In this document: piece by piece, positions 1 through 7,461 of the stretch
Position numbering within the stretch: position 1 is the first letter of the stretch
Layout: the number at the start of each line of letters is the position of its first letter
Source: an uncultured Acetatifactor sp.
GTDB taxonomy: Bacteria > Bacillota > Clostridia > Lachnospirales > Lachnospiraceae
Direction of reading: 5' to 3'
NCBI GenBank assembly: GCA_910585015.1
Contig: CAJUCT010000053.1
Span: forward strand, 1 to 7,710
Length of the DNA stretch: 7,710 nucleotides
Translations under genes and position numbers: made by a program
The notes under the pieces: model-generated
The model's database searches: none
What the model saw: only the letters and a program-made list of their open reading frames with translations
What the model was told of the DNA's origin: nothing

Positions 1-180
1 CAGTAATTACAAGCCTTTGCACCGCAAAAGATTATGGGAAGTTTGAGTTATTAATTTATTGTTGGCTGAATTGAAAAACGAGTAAATGACTTTTACCGGA
101 GTCAGTGAAGGTATACCGTTGGAAAAACGATGCAGCCTAATCCCATAATGGTTTCATGAAAGAATCCTGAGAATATTTGT
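1..180. other. AT-rich upstream intergenic region, no gene identified
   Basis: This stretch is much richer in A and T than the genes that follow, and all frames are broken by stops on both strands. One plus-strand frame is open from the window edge to a TGA at about 75, so the tail of an upstream gene cannot be excluded, but nothing in it is recognisable. Visible small structures are a 9-bp direct repeat GAAAAACGA (73-81 and 122-130), a 9-bp inverted pair ATTATGGGA (31-39) and TCCCATAAT (141-149), and the 8-bp palindrome GGTATACC (110-117). Any of these could be a regulator site or chance. No intrinsic terminator with a T-tract is seen. Confidence 0.4.
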
Positions 181-209
181 TTGCCAGTCGAGCGCGAATA
201 TGTTACACT
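181..209 (+). promoter_or_regulatory. Predicted sigma-70 (SigA) promoter for gene 1 and probably the operon
   Basis: TTGCCA at 181-186 matches the -35 consensus at five of six positions. It is followed by a 17-bp spacer and TACACT at 204-209, which matches the -10 at four of six. A TG at 201-202, one base before the -10, makes it an extended -10 promoter. Transcription would start near 216, leaving a leader of about 30 nt before the ATG at 248. This is a motif-based call. No other promoter of similar quality was seen in the two spacers downstream, consistent with one transcript for the three genes. Confidence 0.5.
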
Positions 210-236
210 GTAAAAGGAAAAACAGGCATTCAGGGC

Positions 237-242
237 AGGTGG
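237..242 (+). promoter_or_regulatory. Ribosome binding site of gene 1
   Basis: AGGTGG is one mismatch from AGGAGG and lies 5 nt before the ATG at 248. The upstream in-frame ATG at 200 has no comparable site and lies just ahead of and partly inside the predicted extended -10, so it could not be on a transcript from that promoter. This decides the start of gene 1 at 248. Confidence 0.6.
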
Positions 243-247
243 TATTC

Positions 248-3200
248 ATGCAGGACTTAACAGGCCAGATCGGTCATATTTTGGAGGGGAATTTCGACTA
301 CGACAGCGGTTCCCTGGATTTTTCGTGTACAAAAATAGAATTGGATCTGCAGCCGGGAGAATGCTATGAGGGCAGCTTTGGCATAGAGATGCATGGCGGC
401 GGACACAGGGTGGGGTGGATCTGCAGTTCCGATATCCATATGGAGTGTCTGACGCAGGATTTGACGGGGGCGGACGGGGAGATTGCCTTCCGCTTTCACG
501 GGGAACAGCTGCAGGCGGGAGAAGTGGTCAAGGGCTGTTTTAATGTGGTCAGCAGTCTGGGAGAGTACAATCTGCCCTATGTGGTAACTATATCCGGCAG
601 TGCGCCGCAGTCCTCCATGGGTCCGGTGAAGAATCTGTTCCACTTTGCCAACCTGGCCCGTGAAAGCTGGGAAGAAGCGGTGGCTCTGTTTTATTCACCG
701 GAATTTGAGGATATACTGGTGGACAATGACAGACAGTACCATACTCTGTATATGGGCCTGTCCTCCAACCAGGGCAATGAACACAATGTGGATCAGTTCC
801 TGATAGCAGTTCATAAAAAGCAGCCTATAGAGTATTCCTTTGTGGAAAAAGAACTGGAAATAGAGGACCCGGTGGGTGTGACGGAACTGGAGATCAATCT
901 GACCCGCAGCGGGTGGGGAGCCACCTGTCTGCAGGTGACAGTGGATGGAGAGTTTCTTTTCACGGAAAAGCAGACGATCACAGAGAATGATTTCATGGGA
1001 AGCAGCTGCCGTCTGCCGGTTTTCGTGGATGACAGCATGCTGCACGGAGGACGGAACCCGGGGCGTATCACGCTGTCCGACATGGAGCACAGAATGGAAG
1101 TGCCTGTGACGGTGTATTGCCGGCGGAGGCGGGGGACTGCCGGGGGAAGCCGGGAGCGCAAGCGGCTTTTGATGCAGCTGATGGAGCATTATCAGGCCAT
1201 GCGTCTGAAGCAGATCAGTGCCTCGGGCTGGCTGAAAGAGTCAGAGAAACTGGTGGAGACTCTGGTGGCCATGGACGAGCAGGACGTGGCGGCCAGACTG
1301 TTCCAGGCCCAGCTGCTGATCACGAACCAGCGGTATCATGAGGCCAAGTGGACATTGGATCGCGCACTGGATCTGCTGGAGGTGGGGGAAGGACTCTATG
1401 AGAGCGACCCGGCGGCGTTGGAGGCGTATTATCTCTATCTGACCACTCTGGTCAGACAGGACGAGTCCTACACGGCCCAGGTGACAGAGCGTGTGCGGCG
1501 GATTCACCATGAACAGCCCGGTCAGTGGCGTGTGGCATGGCTGCTTTTGTATTTGTCGCAAGAGCATTACCGGACGCCGGGAGCCAAGTGGTCATTTTTG
1601 GAAAAGCAGTCCGTCCGCGGCTGCAGCAGTCCGGTGATCTACATTGAGGCACTGCAACTGCTGAATATGAATCCCGCCCTGCTGCGCAGGCTGGGGAGTT
1701 TTGAACTGCAAGTGCTGGTCTATGGCGACAAGCGGAAAGCCCTGTCACCGGAACTGCGGGAACAGATGTATTATCTGGCAGAGCGGGCAAAGGAGTATTC
1801 TCCGCAGTTGTATGCCCTGCTGAGAAGCAGCTATGAGGAATGGCCCCAGGAGCGGGTGCTGAAGGAAATCTGCCGCCTGCTGATCAAGGGCAGCAAGGTG
1901 ACGTGCGAGGCATTTGGCTGGTATCAGCTGGGGGTGGAAGCCAAGCTGCGGATCACCCGGCTGTATGAGTATTATATGATGGCCCTTGATCTGGACAAAG
2001 AGGTGGCCCTGCCCAAGACGGTACTGCTTTACTTTTCCTATCAAAACAATCTGGACTATGCCCACAGCGCATATTTGTACCGGTATTTGCAGGAGCACAG
2101 GGAGGAGTATATTGATCTGTACGCCAGTTACCGTCAGCAGATAGAGCAGTTTGTGGTGGAGCAAATACAGAAAGAGCATATGAGCCGGGACTTGGCCTTT
2201 TTATATCGTGAATTGCTGACGGAGGAGATGATTGGGGAGCAGACGGCGGAGCAGCTTGGCCGCATGATTTTTGCCCATGAGATTCGCCTGTGTCATCCGG
2301 ATATCCGTAAAGTGGTGGTCTGCCAGCCGGGGAACCAGATGGAGACTCTTTATCCTGTCACCGACAAAAGGGCCTGGTTTGCCCTGTATGGCAGCGGCTG
2401 TCAGGTGCTGTTGGAGGACGGGGACGGGTGCAGGTATGTCCAGGAGACCCAGGGGCTCACGGAGAGCCTGGAAAAGCTGATGGTGCCGGGGCGGCATATC
2501 GGAAAAGTGGCGGAATGGGTGAAGAACAGCCCGGAACTGGATCTGTACCTGTATTACAGCCGAGAATTGCCGGAGGAACCCAGGGAGCAGCAGGAGACCA
2601 GATGGCTTCGGATCTGGAACTGCCAGGACCTGGAACTCTCGGTGCGCCGGGAGGCATGTCTGAAGCTGATGGACAGTTACTATGCGGCGGATCAGACGCA
2701 GAAGCTGGACGCCTTTCTGGAGGGACTGTCCGGGGAACTGCTGGGACGGCTGGAGCGGCAGGAGGCAGTGCGTTACATGGTGATCCGGGGCCGCAGCGAA
2801 CAGGCTTATGAATGGCTGACCCGTTATGGGCTGTATGAACTGGAAAGCAGGGTGATGGTGGAACTGGCGGGCCAGGTGATCCAGAGGCGTGAGTATACTA
2901 TGGACGAACAGGTACTCAAGCTGGCGGTGCTGGTATTTCAGGGAAAAAAATATGACGGCACAATCCTGCGGTATCTGAGCCAGTATTACCAGGGCCCGTC
3001 CAGAGAGATGCGCAGTATCTGGAAGGCTGCCCGCAGTTTTGACGTAGACTGCCGGGAACTCAGTGAGCGGCTGCTGATACAGATGCTGGTGACCGGGTGT
3101 TATGTGGGAGAACAGGAGGAAATATTTGCCCACTATGTGTCCCAGGGGGCCAGGCCCGAGGTGGAGGCCGCTTATTTGCTCCAGACTGCCCATGATTATT

Positions 3201-3838
3201 TTGTCAGAGGAAAAGAAATACAGCAGGAGGTTTTCCGGGAGATTACGCGCCTGCACCAGCGTCAGGAGCCTGTGCAGAAGGTGTGCAGACTGGCCTATGT
3301 AAAATACTATGCGCGGCATCAGCAGGAGATCACGGAGGAAATCTGGCGGACTGCCAGAGATTTTATCTGTCAGCTGATGGGGGAAGGCATCAGACTGAAG
3401 GATTTTCTGGCTTACAGGGGCATGGAGCGGGAACTGACGCCCATCATGGACAGGACATTCATCGAGTATCACGGTCACCCGGACAGTGTGGTGCGGATTC
3501 ATTACCTGCTGACCCAGAAAGACGGAAATGAGGATCTTTATATCACGGAAGAGATGCGTTCCGTGTACGGCGGTGTCTGCAGCAAGGAGTTTGTGCTGTT
3601 TTTCGGGGAGAGCCTGCAGTACTATATTGTGGAGGAGCGGGGCAGGGTGGAGCAGCTGATGGAGAGCGGCGAACTGCAAAAGGACGATTCCGCCGGGCCG
3701 GAGCAGGACGGACGTTTTGCCCGGATCAACGACATGGCGGTGAGCAGGAGTCTGCGGGATTATGACATGCTGGATCAGCAGATGGAGGAGTTCTACCGCG
3801 CGGAGTATTATAACAGACAGTTGTTCCGGCTGAAGTGA
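248..3838 (+). CDS. DUF5717-like giant scaffold protein (beta-rich N-terminus plus alpha-solenoid), function unknown
   Basis: The product is 1196 aa from the ATG at 248 (1212 aa if the weaker ATG at 200 is used). It has no signal peptide or membrane segment, so it is probably cytoplasmic. Residues 1 to about 295 are beta-rich, with alternating hydrophobic strands, many glycines, and segments such as GEYNLPYVVTISG that suggest Ig-like or beta-sandwich modules. From about residue 302 (RERKRLLMQLMEHYQAM) to the end the chain is almost entirely helical, with TPR-like helix pairs, for example around 347-378 (AARLFQAQLL then YHEAKWTLDRALDLL). The last 190 residues, ending near NDMAVSRSLRDYDMLD and a terminal LFRLK, resemble what I recall of the DUF5717 C-terminal domain. 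The architecture suits a protein-protein scaffold. It is first in the operon, 92 bp before the Hsp70-like gene, so a complex with that product is a reasonable inference. No catalytic motif was found. The reading frame is certain; the family name is from recall; function is unknown. Confidence 0.93.
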   Translation: MQDLTGQIGHILEGNFDYDSGSLDFSCTKIELDLQPGECYEGSFGIEMHGGGHRVGWICSSDIHMECLTQDLTGADGEIAFRFHGEQLQAGEVVKGCFNVVSSLGEYNLPYVVTISGSAPQSSMGPVKNLFHFANLARESWEEAVALFYSPEFEDILVDNDRQYHTLYMGLSSNQGNEHNVDQFLIAVHKKQPIEYSFVEKELEIEDPVGVTELEINLTRSGWGATCLQVTVDGEFLFTEKQTITENDFMGSSCRLPVFVDDSMLHGGRNPGRITLSDMEHRMEVPVTVYCRRRRGTAGGSRERKRLLMQLMEHYQAMRLKQISASGWLKESEKLVETLVAMDEQDVAARLFQAQLLITNQRYHEAKWTLDRALDLLEVGEGLYESDPAALEAYYLYLTTLVRQDESYTAQVTERVRRIHHEQPGQWRVAWLLLYLSQEHYRTPGAKWSFLEKQSVRGCSSPVIYIEALQLLNMNPALLRRLGSFELQVLVYGDKRKALSPELREQMYYLAERAKEYSPQLYALLRSSYEEWPQERVLKEICRLLIKGSKVTCEAFGWYQLGVEAKLRITRLYEYYMMALDLDKEVALPKTVLLYFSYQNNLDYAHSAYLYRYLQEHREEYIDLYASYRQQIEQFVVEQIQKEHMSRDLAFLYRELLTEEMIGEQTAEQLGRMIFAHEIRLCHPDIRKVVVCQPGNQMETLYPVTDKRAWFALYGSGCQVLLEDGDGCRYVQETQGLTESLEKLMVPGRHIGKVAEWVKNSPELDLYLYYSRELPEEPREQQETRWLRIWNCQDLELSVRREACLKLMDSYYAADQTQKLDAFLEGLSGELLGRLERQEAVRYMVIRGRSEQAYEWLTRYGLYELESRVMVELAGQVIQRREYTMDEQVLKLAVLVFQGKKYDGTILRYLSQYYQGPSREMRSIWKAARSFDVDCRELSERLLIQMLVTGCYVGEQEEIFAHYVSQGARPEVEAAYLLQTAHDYFVRGKEIQQEVFREITRLHQRQEPVQKVCRLAYVKYYARHQQEITEEIWRTARDFICQLMGEGIRLKDFLAYRGMERELTPIMDRTFIEYHGHPDSVVRIHYLLTQKDGNEDLYITEEMRSVYGGVCSKEFVLFFGESLQYYIVEERGRVEQLMESGELQKDDSAGPEQDGRFARINDMAVSRSLRDYDMLDQQMEEFYRAEYYNRQLFRLK

Positions 3839-3861
3839 GCGGCAATGTCTGCCTGCTTCGG

Positions 3862-3892
3862 CGGAGCGGATCCGAATTCGGGATCGGCTCCG
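3862..3892 (+). other. Intercistronic hairpin between genes 1 and 2
   Basis: CGGAGC (3862-3867) pairs with GCTCCG (3887-3892) and, inside a single G-G mismatch, GATCC (3869-3873) pairs with GGATC (3881-3885). This leaves a 7-nt loop, GAATTCG. The stem is GC-rich but no T-run follows, so it is not a standard intrinsic terminator. It could be an mRNA processing or stability element that sets relative expression of the two genes. It lies in the 92-bp spacer between the gene 1 stop and the gene 2 ATG. Confidence 0.45.
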
Positions 3893-3919
3893 GCCCCAAT
3901 AGACGGAATGGTTTGGCTT

Positions 3920-3926
3920 GGAGGTG
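3920..3926 (+). promoter_or_regulatory. Ribosome binding site of gene 2 (decides its start)
   Basis: GGAGGTG is a near-perfect anti-Shine-Dalgarno match, with GGAGG ending 6 nt before the ATG at 3931. An in-frame GTG at 3835 overlaps the gene 1 stop and would add 32 residues. Those residues have low-complexity, non-family-like composition and would be translated from the hairpin region, so the ATG is preferred. Confidence 0.8.
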
Positions 3927-3930
3927 CATT

Positions 3931-6189
3931 ATGCTGGGAGCGGCAAGTGACAAGATTATCATAGGCTACGACCTGGGGAATGTCTTTTCCCAAATCAGCT
4001 ACTCCTATCTGTCCCAGGACAGCGAGGTGGAGACATTGTCCTGTGTGGCGGGAGAGGAGCATTATAATATTCCCACTGTGCTGTGCAAGCGTCAGGGCAC
4101 AGGGCAATGGTTTTTTGGCAGAGAGGCGCTGCGGTTTTCGGAGGAGTACCCCCAGGAGGCTATCCTGGTGGAGAACCTTGTGGAACTGGCAGCGGCGGGG
4201 GAACAGGTGCCGATAGACGGAGAAAATTATGAGCCGGTGGCGCTGCTCACCCTCTTTATGAAAAGGAGTCTGGGGCTGTTATCCCTGGTGTCCGCCCCGG
4301 AGCGGATTGTGGCTATGATGATCACCAGTAGGAAATTGGACAGCCTGCTGATTCAGGTGCTGAACCAGACAGTGACGGGGCTGGGGCTGGGCTACACCCG
4401 GGTGTATTACCAGAGTTACGCGGAGAGCTTCTATGACTATATGCTCTACCAGCCCAGGGATTTGTGGACTTTCCAGACGGTGTTGTTTGACTACCGGGAA
4501 GATGGGATCTACAGTATGCGCATGGAGTGCAATAAGCGGACAACCCCGGTGGTGGCTTATGTCCACCAGCGGATCTACCCGTTTTGCGGGGAAAGCTGCC
4601 TGCCGGATATAAGCGGTCTGGAGGAGGGGAGGCTGGCCCAGCTGGATCAGGAATTGTTGCAGGTGGTACGTCAGGAATGTGAGAAGGGGACGGTGTCTTC
4701 GGTCTACCTCATCGGCGAGGGCTTTGCCGGAGAGTGGATGCCCCAGAGTCTGCAATACCTCTGTAAGGGCAGGCGTGTATTCCAGGGGGTAAACCTGTAC
4801 AGCAAGGGCGCGGTCTATTGCCTGTTGGACAAGCATTTTGGCAGCAAGGCGGGCAAGGAGCACGTGTTTCTGGGAGGCGACAAGTTAAAGTACAATATCG
4901 GCATGAAGGTGCTGCGCCAGGGGGAGGAATCCTATTATGCCCTGCTGGACGCAGGGGGAAACTGGTATGATACGGAATACAGCTGCGAGTTTTATGTGCG
5001 AAAGGCTTCCTATATCCAATTGACGATCACGCCCCTGATTGCGGGAGGCGTGACCCAGGCGACTCTTTCACTGGGGGAACTGCCCCAGGGACAGAAGTCG
5101 GAGGAGGAGTTTGGGTATTGTGAATTTTCCAGAATCAGGATGCGGCTGTATCTGGAGGGGGAAAAACTGCTCTGTGCGGAGATGGAGGATATGGGCTTCG
5201 GTGAGATACGTGCTGCTACACAGCTTACATGGCGGCAGCGGATCACCTGCGGGGACGGCAGGGCAGAGGAAACTGTGGATGCCGCTGCGGGCAGTGCGCA
5301 GAGCGGGGCGGAGGTTCTGGTCTGTGTGGGAGATTATGCCCGGGAGCCCTATGTGCTGCCCAAGCTGGGGGTGCGGGTATACTGCATGGAGGAACTGTGT
5401 TATTGCCTGAAAGAGAATGCGTTTCTGCTGGATTGTTCTGTCATGAACGATGAACTTTTGGATTTTATCCGAAAAGACTGTGGACTTCCGGGACTGGCGC
5501 AGGCGCTGCATCCCCTGGCGCGCAGGCAGGAGGCTTTCAGTGATTTTGTAGCCCAGATTTTGTCATATGTGGGGCTGTACGACTCGGAGACGGTTCTTCA
5601 GGTGGAGGAGACCCTGAAGGCGGGGTCGGGGCTGTCGGATTATGAAAAAATGAAATTGCAGACGGATCACCTGGCGGAGCAAAAGCGCTATGAGGAGGCT
5701 TTGAAGTCCTATGACCGGCTGCTGGCGCGCATCCGGGAGAATCAGGAGATGGAGGTGCCCGCGCTGCAGGCACTGACGGCGGACATCTTACACAACAAAG
5801 GGGTGATCTATGCCCGGCAGATGCTTTATGGACAGGCGGCAGAGTATTGTTACCAGGCGTGGAAGACCAGCGGGGAACAGCAGGCTTATTTTGCGGATTA
5901 CCTGGCGGCCAGGAGGATGCAGCTTCCGGAGCGGGATTATGTGGCCCTGGTGGCGGAGTGTCCGGAGCAGTACCGGGCCTCTCTGGAATTGGAGCGATCT
6001 TTGGAGGTCACGGAGCAGACATGGCGGGATACCCCGGAATACAAGCGTCTGGCGCAGCTGCGGGCCCGCAGGGCAGGAGGGGAAATGTCGGAGTACTGTG
6101 AGGAGACGGAGCGGATCCTGCAGGCGCTGAAGAGTGATTACCGCAAGAGGAGCGACGGAAAAAGGGTATCCAGAGAGAGTCTGGCGTAA
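3931..6189 (+). CDS. Hsp70/actin-fold ATPase-like protein fused to a DUF5716-like TPR region
   Basis: The product is 752 aa, cytoplasmic, with no signal peptide or membrane segment. Residues 9-21 (IIIGYDLGNVFSQ) have the position and form of the phosphate-1 loop of Hsp70/actin ATPases (typically DLGTTxS). V184-Y188 (VLFDY) sits where phosphate-2 is expected but lacks the glycines. Residues 258-264 (VYLIGEG) followed by GVNLYSKGA (286-294) resemble the adenosine-binding segment and the last ATPase helix of Hsp70. No canonical Hsp70 substrate-binding domain or EEVD-type tail is evident. After a beta-rich middle part, the segment around 478-500, with core MEELCYCLKENAFLLD, resembles a motif I associate with DUF5716, a family sometimes labelled as a Wnt/FGF inhibitory regulator; that label should not be read as a function. 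Helix pairs at about 576-600 and 612-647 look like TPRs. It lies between the scaffold gene and the membrane coiled-coil gene. Nucleotide binding is likely; hydrolysis is uncertain because of the degenerate loops. Confidence 0.92.
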   Translation: MLGAASDKIIIGYDLGNVFSQISYSYLSQDSEVETLSCVAGEEHYNIPTVLCKRQGTGQWFFGREALRFSEEYPQEAILVENLVELAAAGEQVPIDGENYEPVALLTLFMKRSLGLLSLVSAPERIVAMMITSRKLDSLLIQVLNQTVTGLGLGYTRVYYQSYAESFYDYMLYQPRDLWTFQTVLFDYREDGIYSMRMECNKRTTPVVAYVHQRIYPFCGESCLPDISGLEEGRLAQLDQELLQVVRQECEKGTVSSVYLIGEGFAGEWMPQSLQYLCKGRRVFQGVNLYSKGAVYCLLDKHFGSKAGKEHVFLGGDKLKYNIGMKVLRQGEESYYALLDAGGNWYDTEYSCEFYVRKASYIQLTITPLIAGGVTQATLSLGELPQGQKSEEEFGYCEFSRIRMRLYLEGEKLLCAEMEDMGFGEIRAATQLTWRQRITCGDGRAEETVDAAAGSAQSGAEVLVCVGDYAREPYVLPKLGVRVYCMEELCYCLKENAFLLDCSVMNDELLDFIRKDCGLPGLAQALHPLARRQEAFSDFVAQILSYVGLYDSETVLQVEETLKAGSGLSDYEKMKLQTDHLAEQKRYEEALKSYDRLLARIRENQEMEVPALQALTADILHNKGVIYARQMLYGQAAEYCYQAWKTSGEQQAYFADYLAARRMQLPERDYVALVAECPEQYRASLELERSLEVTEQTWRDTPEYKRLAQLRARRAGGEMSEYCEETERILQALKSDYRKRSDGKRVSRESLA

Positions 6190-6215
6190 GCTGGAACCGA
6201 GGGAAAGCGGCAAAG

Positions 6216-6270
6216 CAAATACTGATTAAGGCAGTATCACAGGCTTGGCCTGGGATATGCAGAAAAGAGG
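6216..6270 (+). repeat. Diverged solo copy of the hairpin element found in the downstream array
   Basis: Positions 6220-6270 align without gaps to 7484-7534 with 40 of 51 identical bases, sharing TACTGATT at the start and GATATGCAG near the end. The hairpin is retained: TATC (6235-6238) pairs with GATA (6254-6257), C6240 with G6252, and AGGC (6241-6244) with GCCT (6248-6251), around a TTG triloop, with one A-G mismatch. Both copies also have GC/GC pairs and a bulged A at the stem base. The element fills most of the 87-bp spacer between genes 2 and 3, and its 3' end is the gene 3 ribosome binding site. Confidence 0.75.
6266..6270 (+). promoter_or_regulatory. Ribosome binding site of gene 3, contributed by the repeat element
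   Basis: AGAGG lies 6 nt before the TTG at 6277. It is the same GAGG that opens each unit of the downstream array, where it is followed by 5 nt and then TTG. The hairpin just upstream ends at 6257-6260, so the site is probably unpaired, but the structure could still influence initiation. Confidence 0.65.
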
Positions 6271-6276
6271 TAAGAC

Positions 6277-7461
6277 TTGAAGGTTCTAGAGTTTTTTAAA
6301 AAGATATTTACTTCCAGAGGCAGGAGGAAGGCTCAGGAAGGGGAATGGGAGAAACTGGTTACCGCCAGGGGAGGCGTGGATCTTGAGCAGGAGGAGGAGC
6401 GCACCCGGTATGTGACGGACTGTCTGGAGCAGATTGCGGAGGCTTCCCAGGAACTGGAGATGCTTCAGGGAGAATACAGCAGGGTGACGGCATATCTGAC
6501 GGATCTGGAGGAACTGGAGGCATTGCCCGATCAGGAGAAGGAGACGCTGGAGATCACGGCCCGGAAACTGCAGAATATGGAGCGGGAGTATGAAAGCTTC
6601 ACCCAGCGCAAGAATCGGATGGATGACGCAATTTATTACCAGATGAAAAACCGGGAACCGGAGATGCAGGAAGGGATTGAAAAAATCCGTAAGACCGAAC
6701 ATTACGGTACACTGGTAAAACAGGATATGCAGCGTCTGGAGGGGGAGAGGCTTGCCTACGAGTATCGTAAAAATGAACTGCATGGCATCATGGAGAATCA
6801 GCGGGGGATGGCGGTGATCTTTCTGACGGCTCTTGTGATCTGTCTGATACTGCTGGCAGTGCTGCAGTTCGGTCTTCGGATGCAGACCCAGGTGGGCTAT
6901 TTTATCGCCGTGCTGGCCGCAGCCTTGGCGCTGACGGTACTGGCGGTGAAGCATATGGATGCGGACCGGGAGATGGATCGGGTGCTGCGGGATGCCAGAA
7001 GGCTGATCAAACTCCAGAACAAGGTGAAGATCCGCTATGTGAACAACAAAAATCTGCTGGACTATTACTATATCAAGTATGACGTGGACAGCGGGAAAAA
7101 GCTGGAGAAGCTTTTTAATCAGTATTTGGAGGAGAAGGAGCAGCGCAAACAGTTTGCGGAGACGGAGGCCAGACGGGAATATTACCACAAGCAGCTGCTG
7201 AATCAGCTGGGGCATTACCATATCCAGTATCCGGAGCAGCTGTCGGGGAAGGTGTCCGTGATTCTGGATCACCGGGAACAGGTGGAGAGGCGCCATGAAC
7301 TGATTATGCGCAGGCAGTCCCTGCGCAAGCAGATGGATTACAATAACACAGTGGCCGGGGAGGCAAAGCAGGAGATCAAGGATATTGTGGTGGCTTATCC
7401 ACGTTATGCGCTGGAGATCACGGAGATGGTGGACAGGTATGAGAGTGGATACCGGAGGTAA
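6277..7461 (+). CDS. Coiled-coil membrane protein with central two-helix hairpin, function unknown
   Basis: The product is 394 aa, starting at TTG 6277 behind a good Shine-Dalgarno. No nearby in-frame ATG offers an alternative, so the rare start codon is accepted. Residues about 35-175 are highly charged and helical (Glu, Gln, Lys and Arg rich with regular Leu), typical of a long coiled coil. Two membrane helices follow, about 178-200 (VIFLTALVICLILLAVL) and 206-225 (VGYFIAVLAAALALTVLAV), joined by a turn of about five residues (RMQTQ). Residues 228-390 are again charged coiled coil. This implies both long arms are on the cytoplasmic side with a short external turn. I do not recognise the family. 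Its place after the Hsp70-like and scaffold genes suggests a membrane anchor for them (inference). The stop codon TAA lies inside the first unit of the downstream repeat array, so array and gene are directly joined with no spacer. Confidence 0.88.
   Translation: MKVLEFFKKIFTSRGRRKAQEGEWEKLVTARGGVDLEQEEERTRYVTDCLEQIAEASQELEMLQGEYSRVTAYLTDLEELEALPDQEKETLEITARKLQNMEREYESFTQRKNRMDDAIYYQMKNREPEMQEGIEKIRKTEHYGTLVKQDMQRLEGERLAYEYRKNELHGIMENQRGMAVIFLTALVICLILLAVLQFGLRMQTQVGYFIAVLAAALALTVLAVKHMDADREMDRVLRDARRLIKLQNKVKIRYVNNKNLLDYYYIKYDVDSGKKLEKLFNQYLEEKEQRKQFAETEARREYYHKQLLNQLGHYHIQYPEQLSGKVSVILDHREQVERRHELIMRRQSLRKQMDYNNTVAGEAKQEIKDIVVAYPRYALEITEMVDRYESGYRR

Noticed and set aside
2201..3679. Minus-strand open frame of 492 codons inside gene 1
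   Set aside because: Its composition is His, Leu, Gln and Pro rich, as expected for the antisense of GC-biased codons, there is no recognisable domain, and it is fully covered by the well-supported plus-strand gene.
3868..3879. Adjacent GGATCC and GAATTC sites suggesting cloning-vector sequence
   Set aside because: They form part of a natural stem-loop between two native genes, and no other vector-like sequence is seen.
3835..3930. GTG start for gene 2, adding 32 residues
   Set aside because: It has no suitable Shine-Dalgarno, overlaps the gene 1 stop, and the added residues look non-coding. The ATG at 3931 has GGAGG at ideal spacing.
6257..6280. Seven-codon upstream ORF (MQKRGKT) whose stop overlaps the gene 3 TTG
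   Set aside because: It has no good ribosome binding site, and its ATG arises from the conserved GATATGCAG of the repeat element. Coupling is possible but unsupported.
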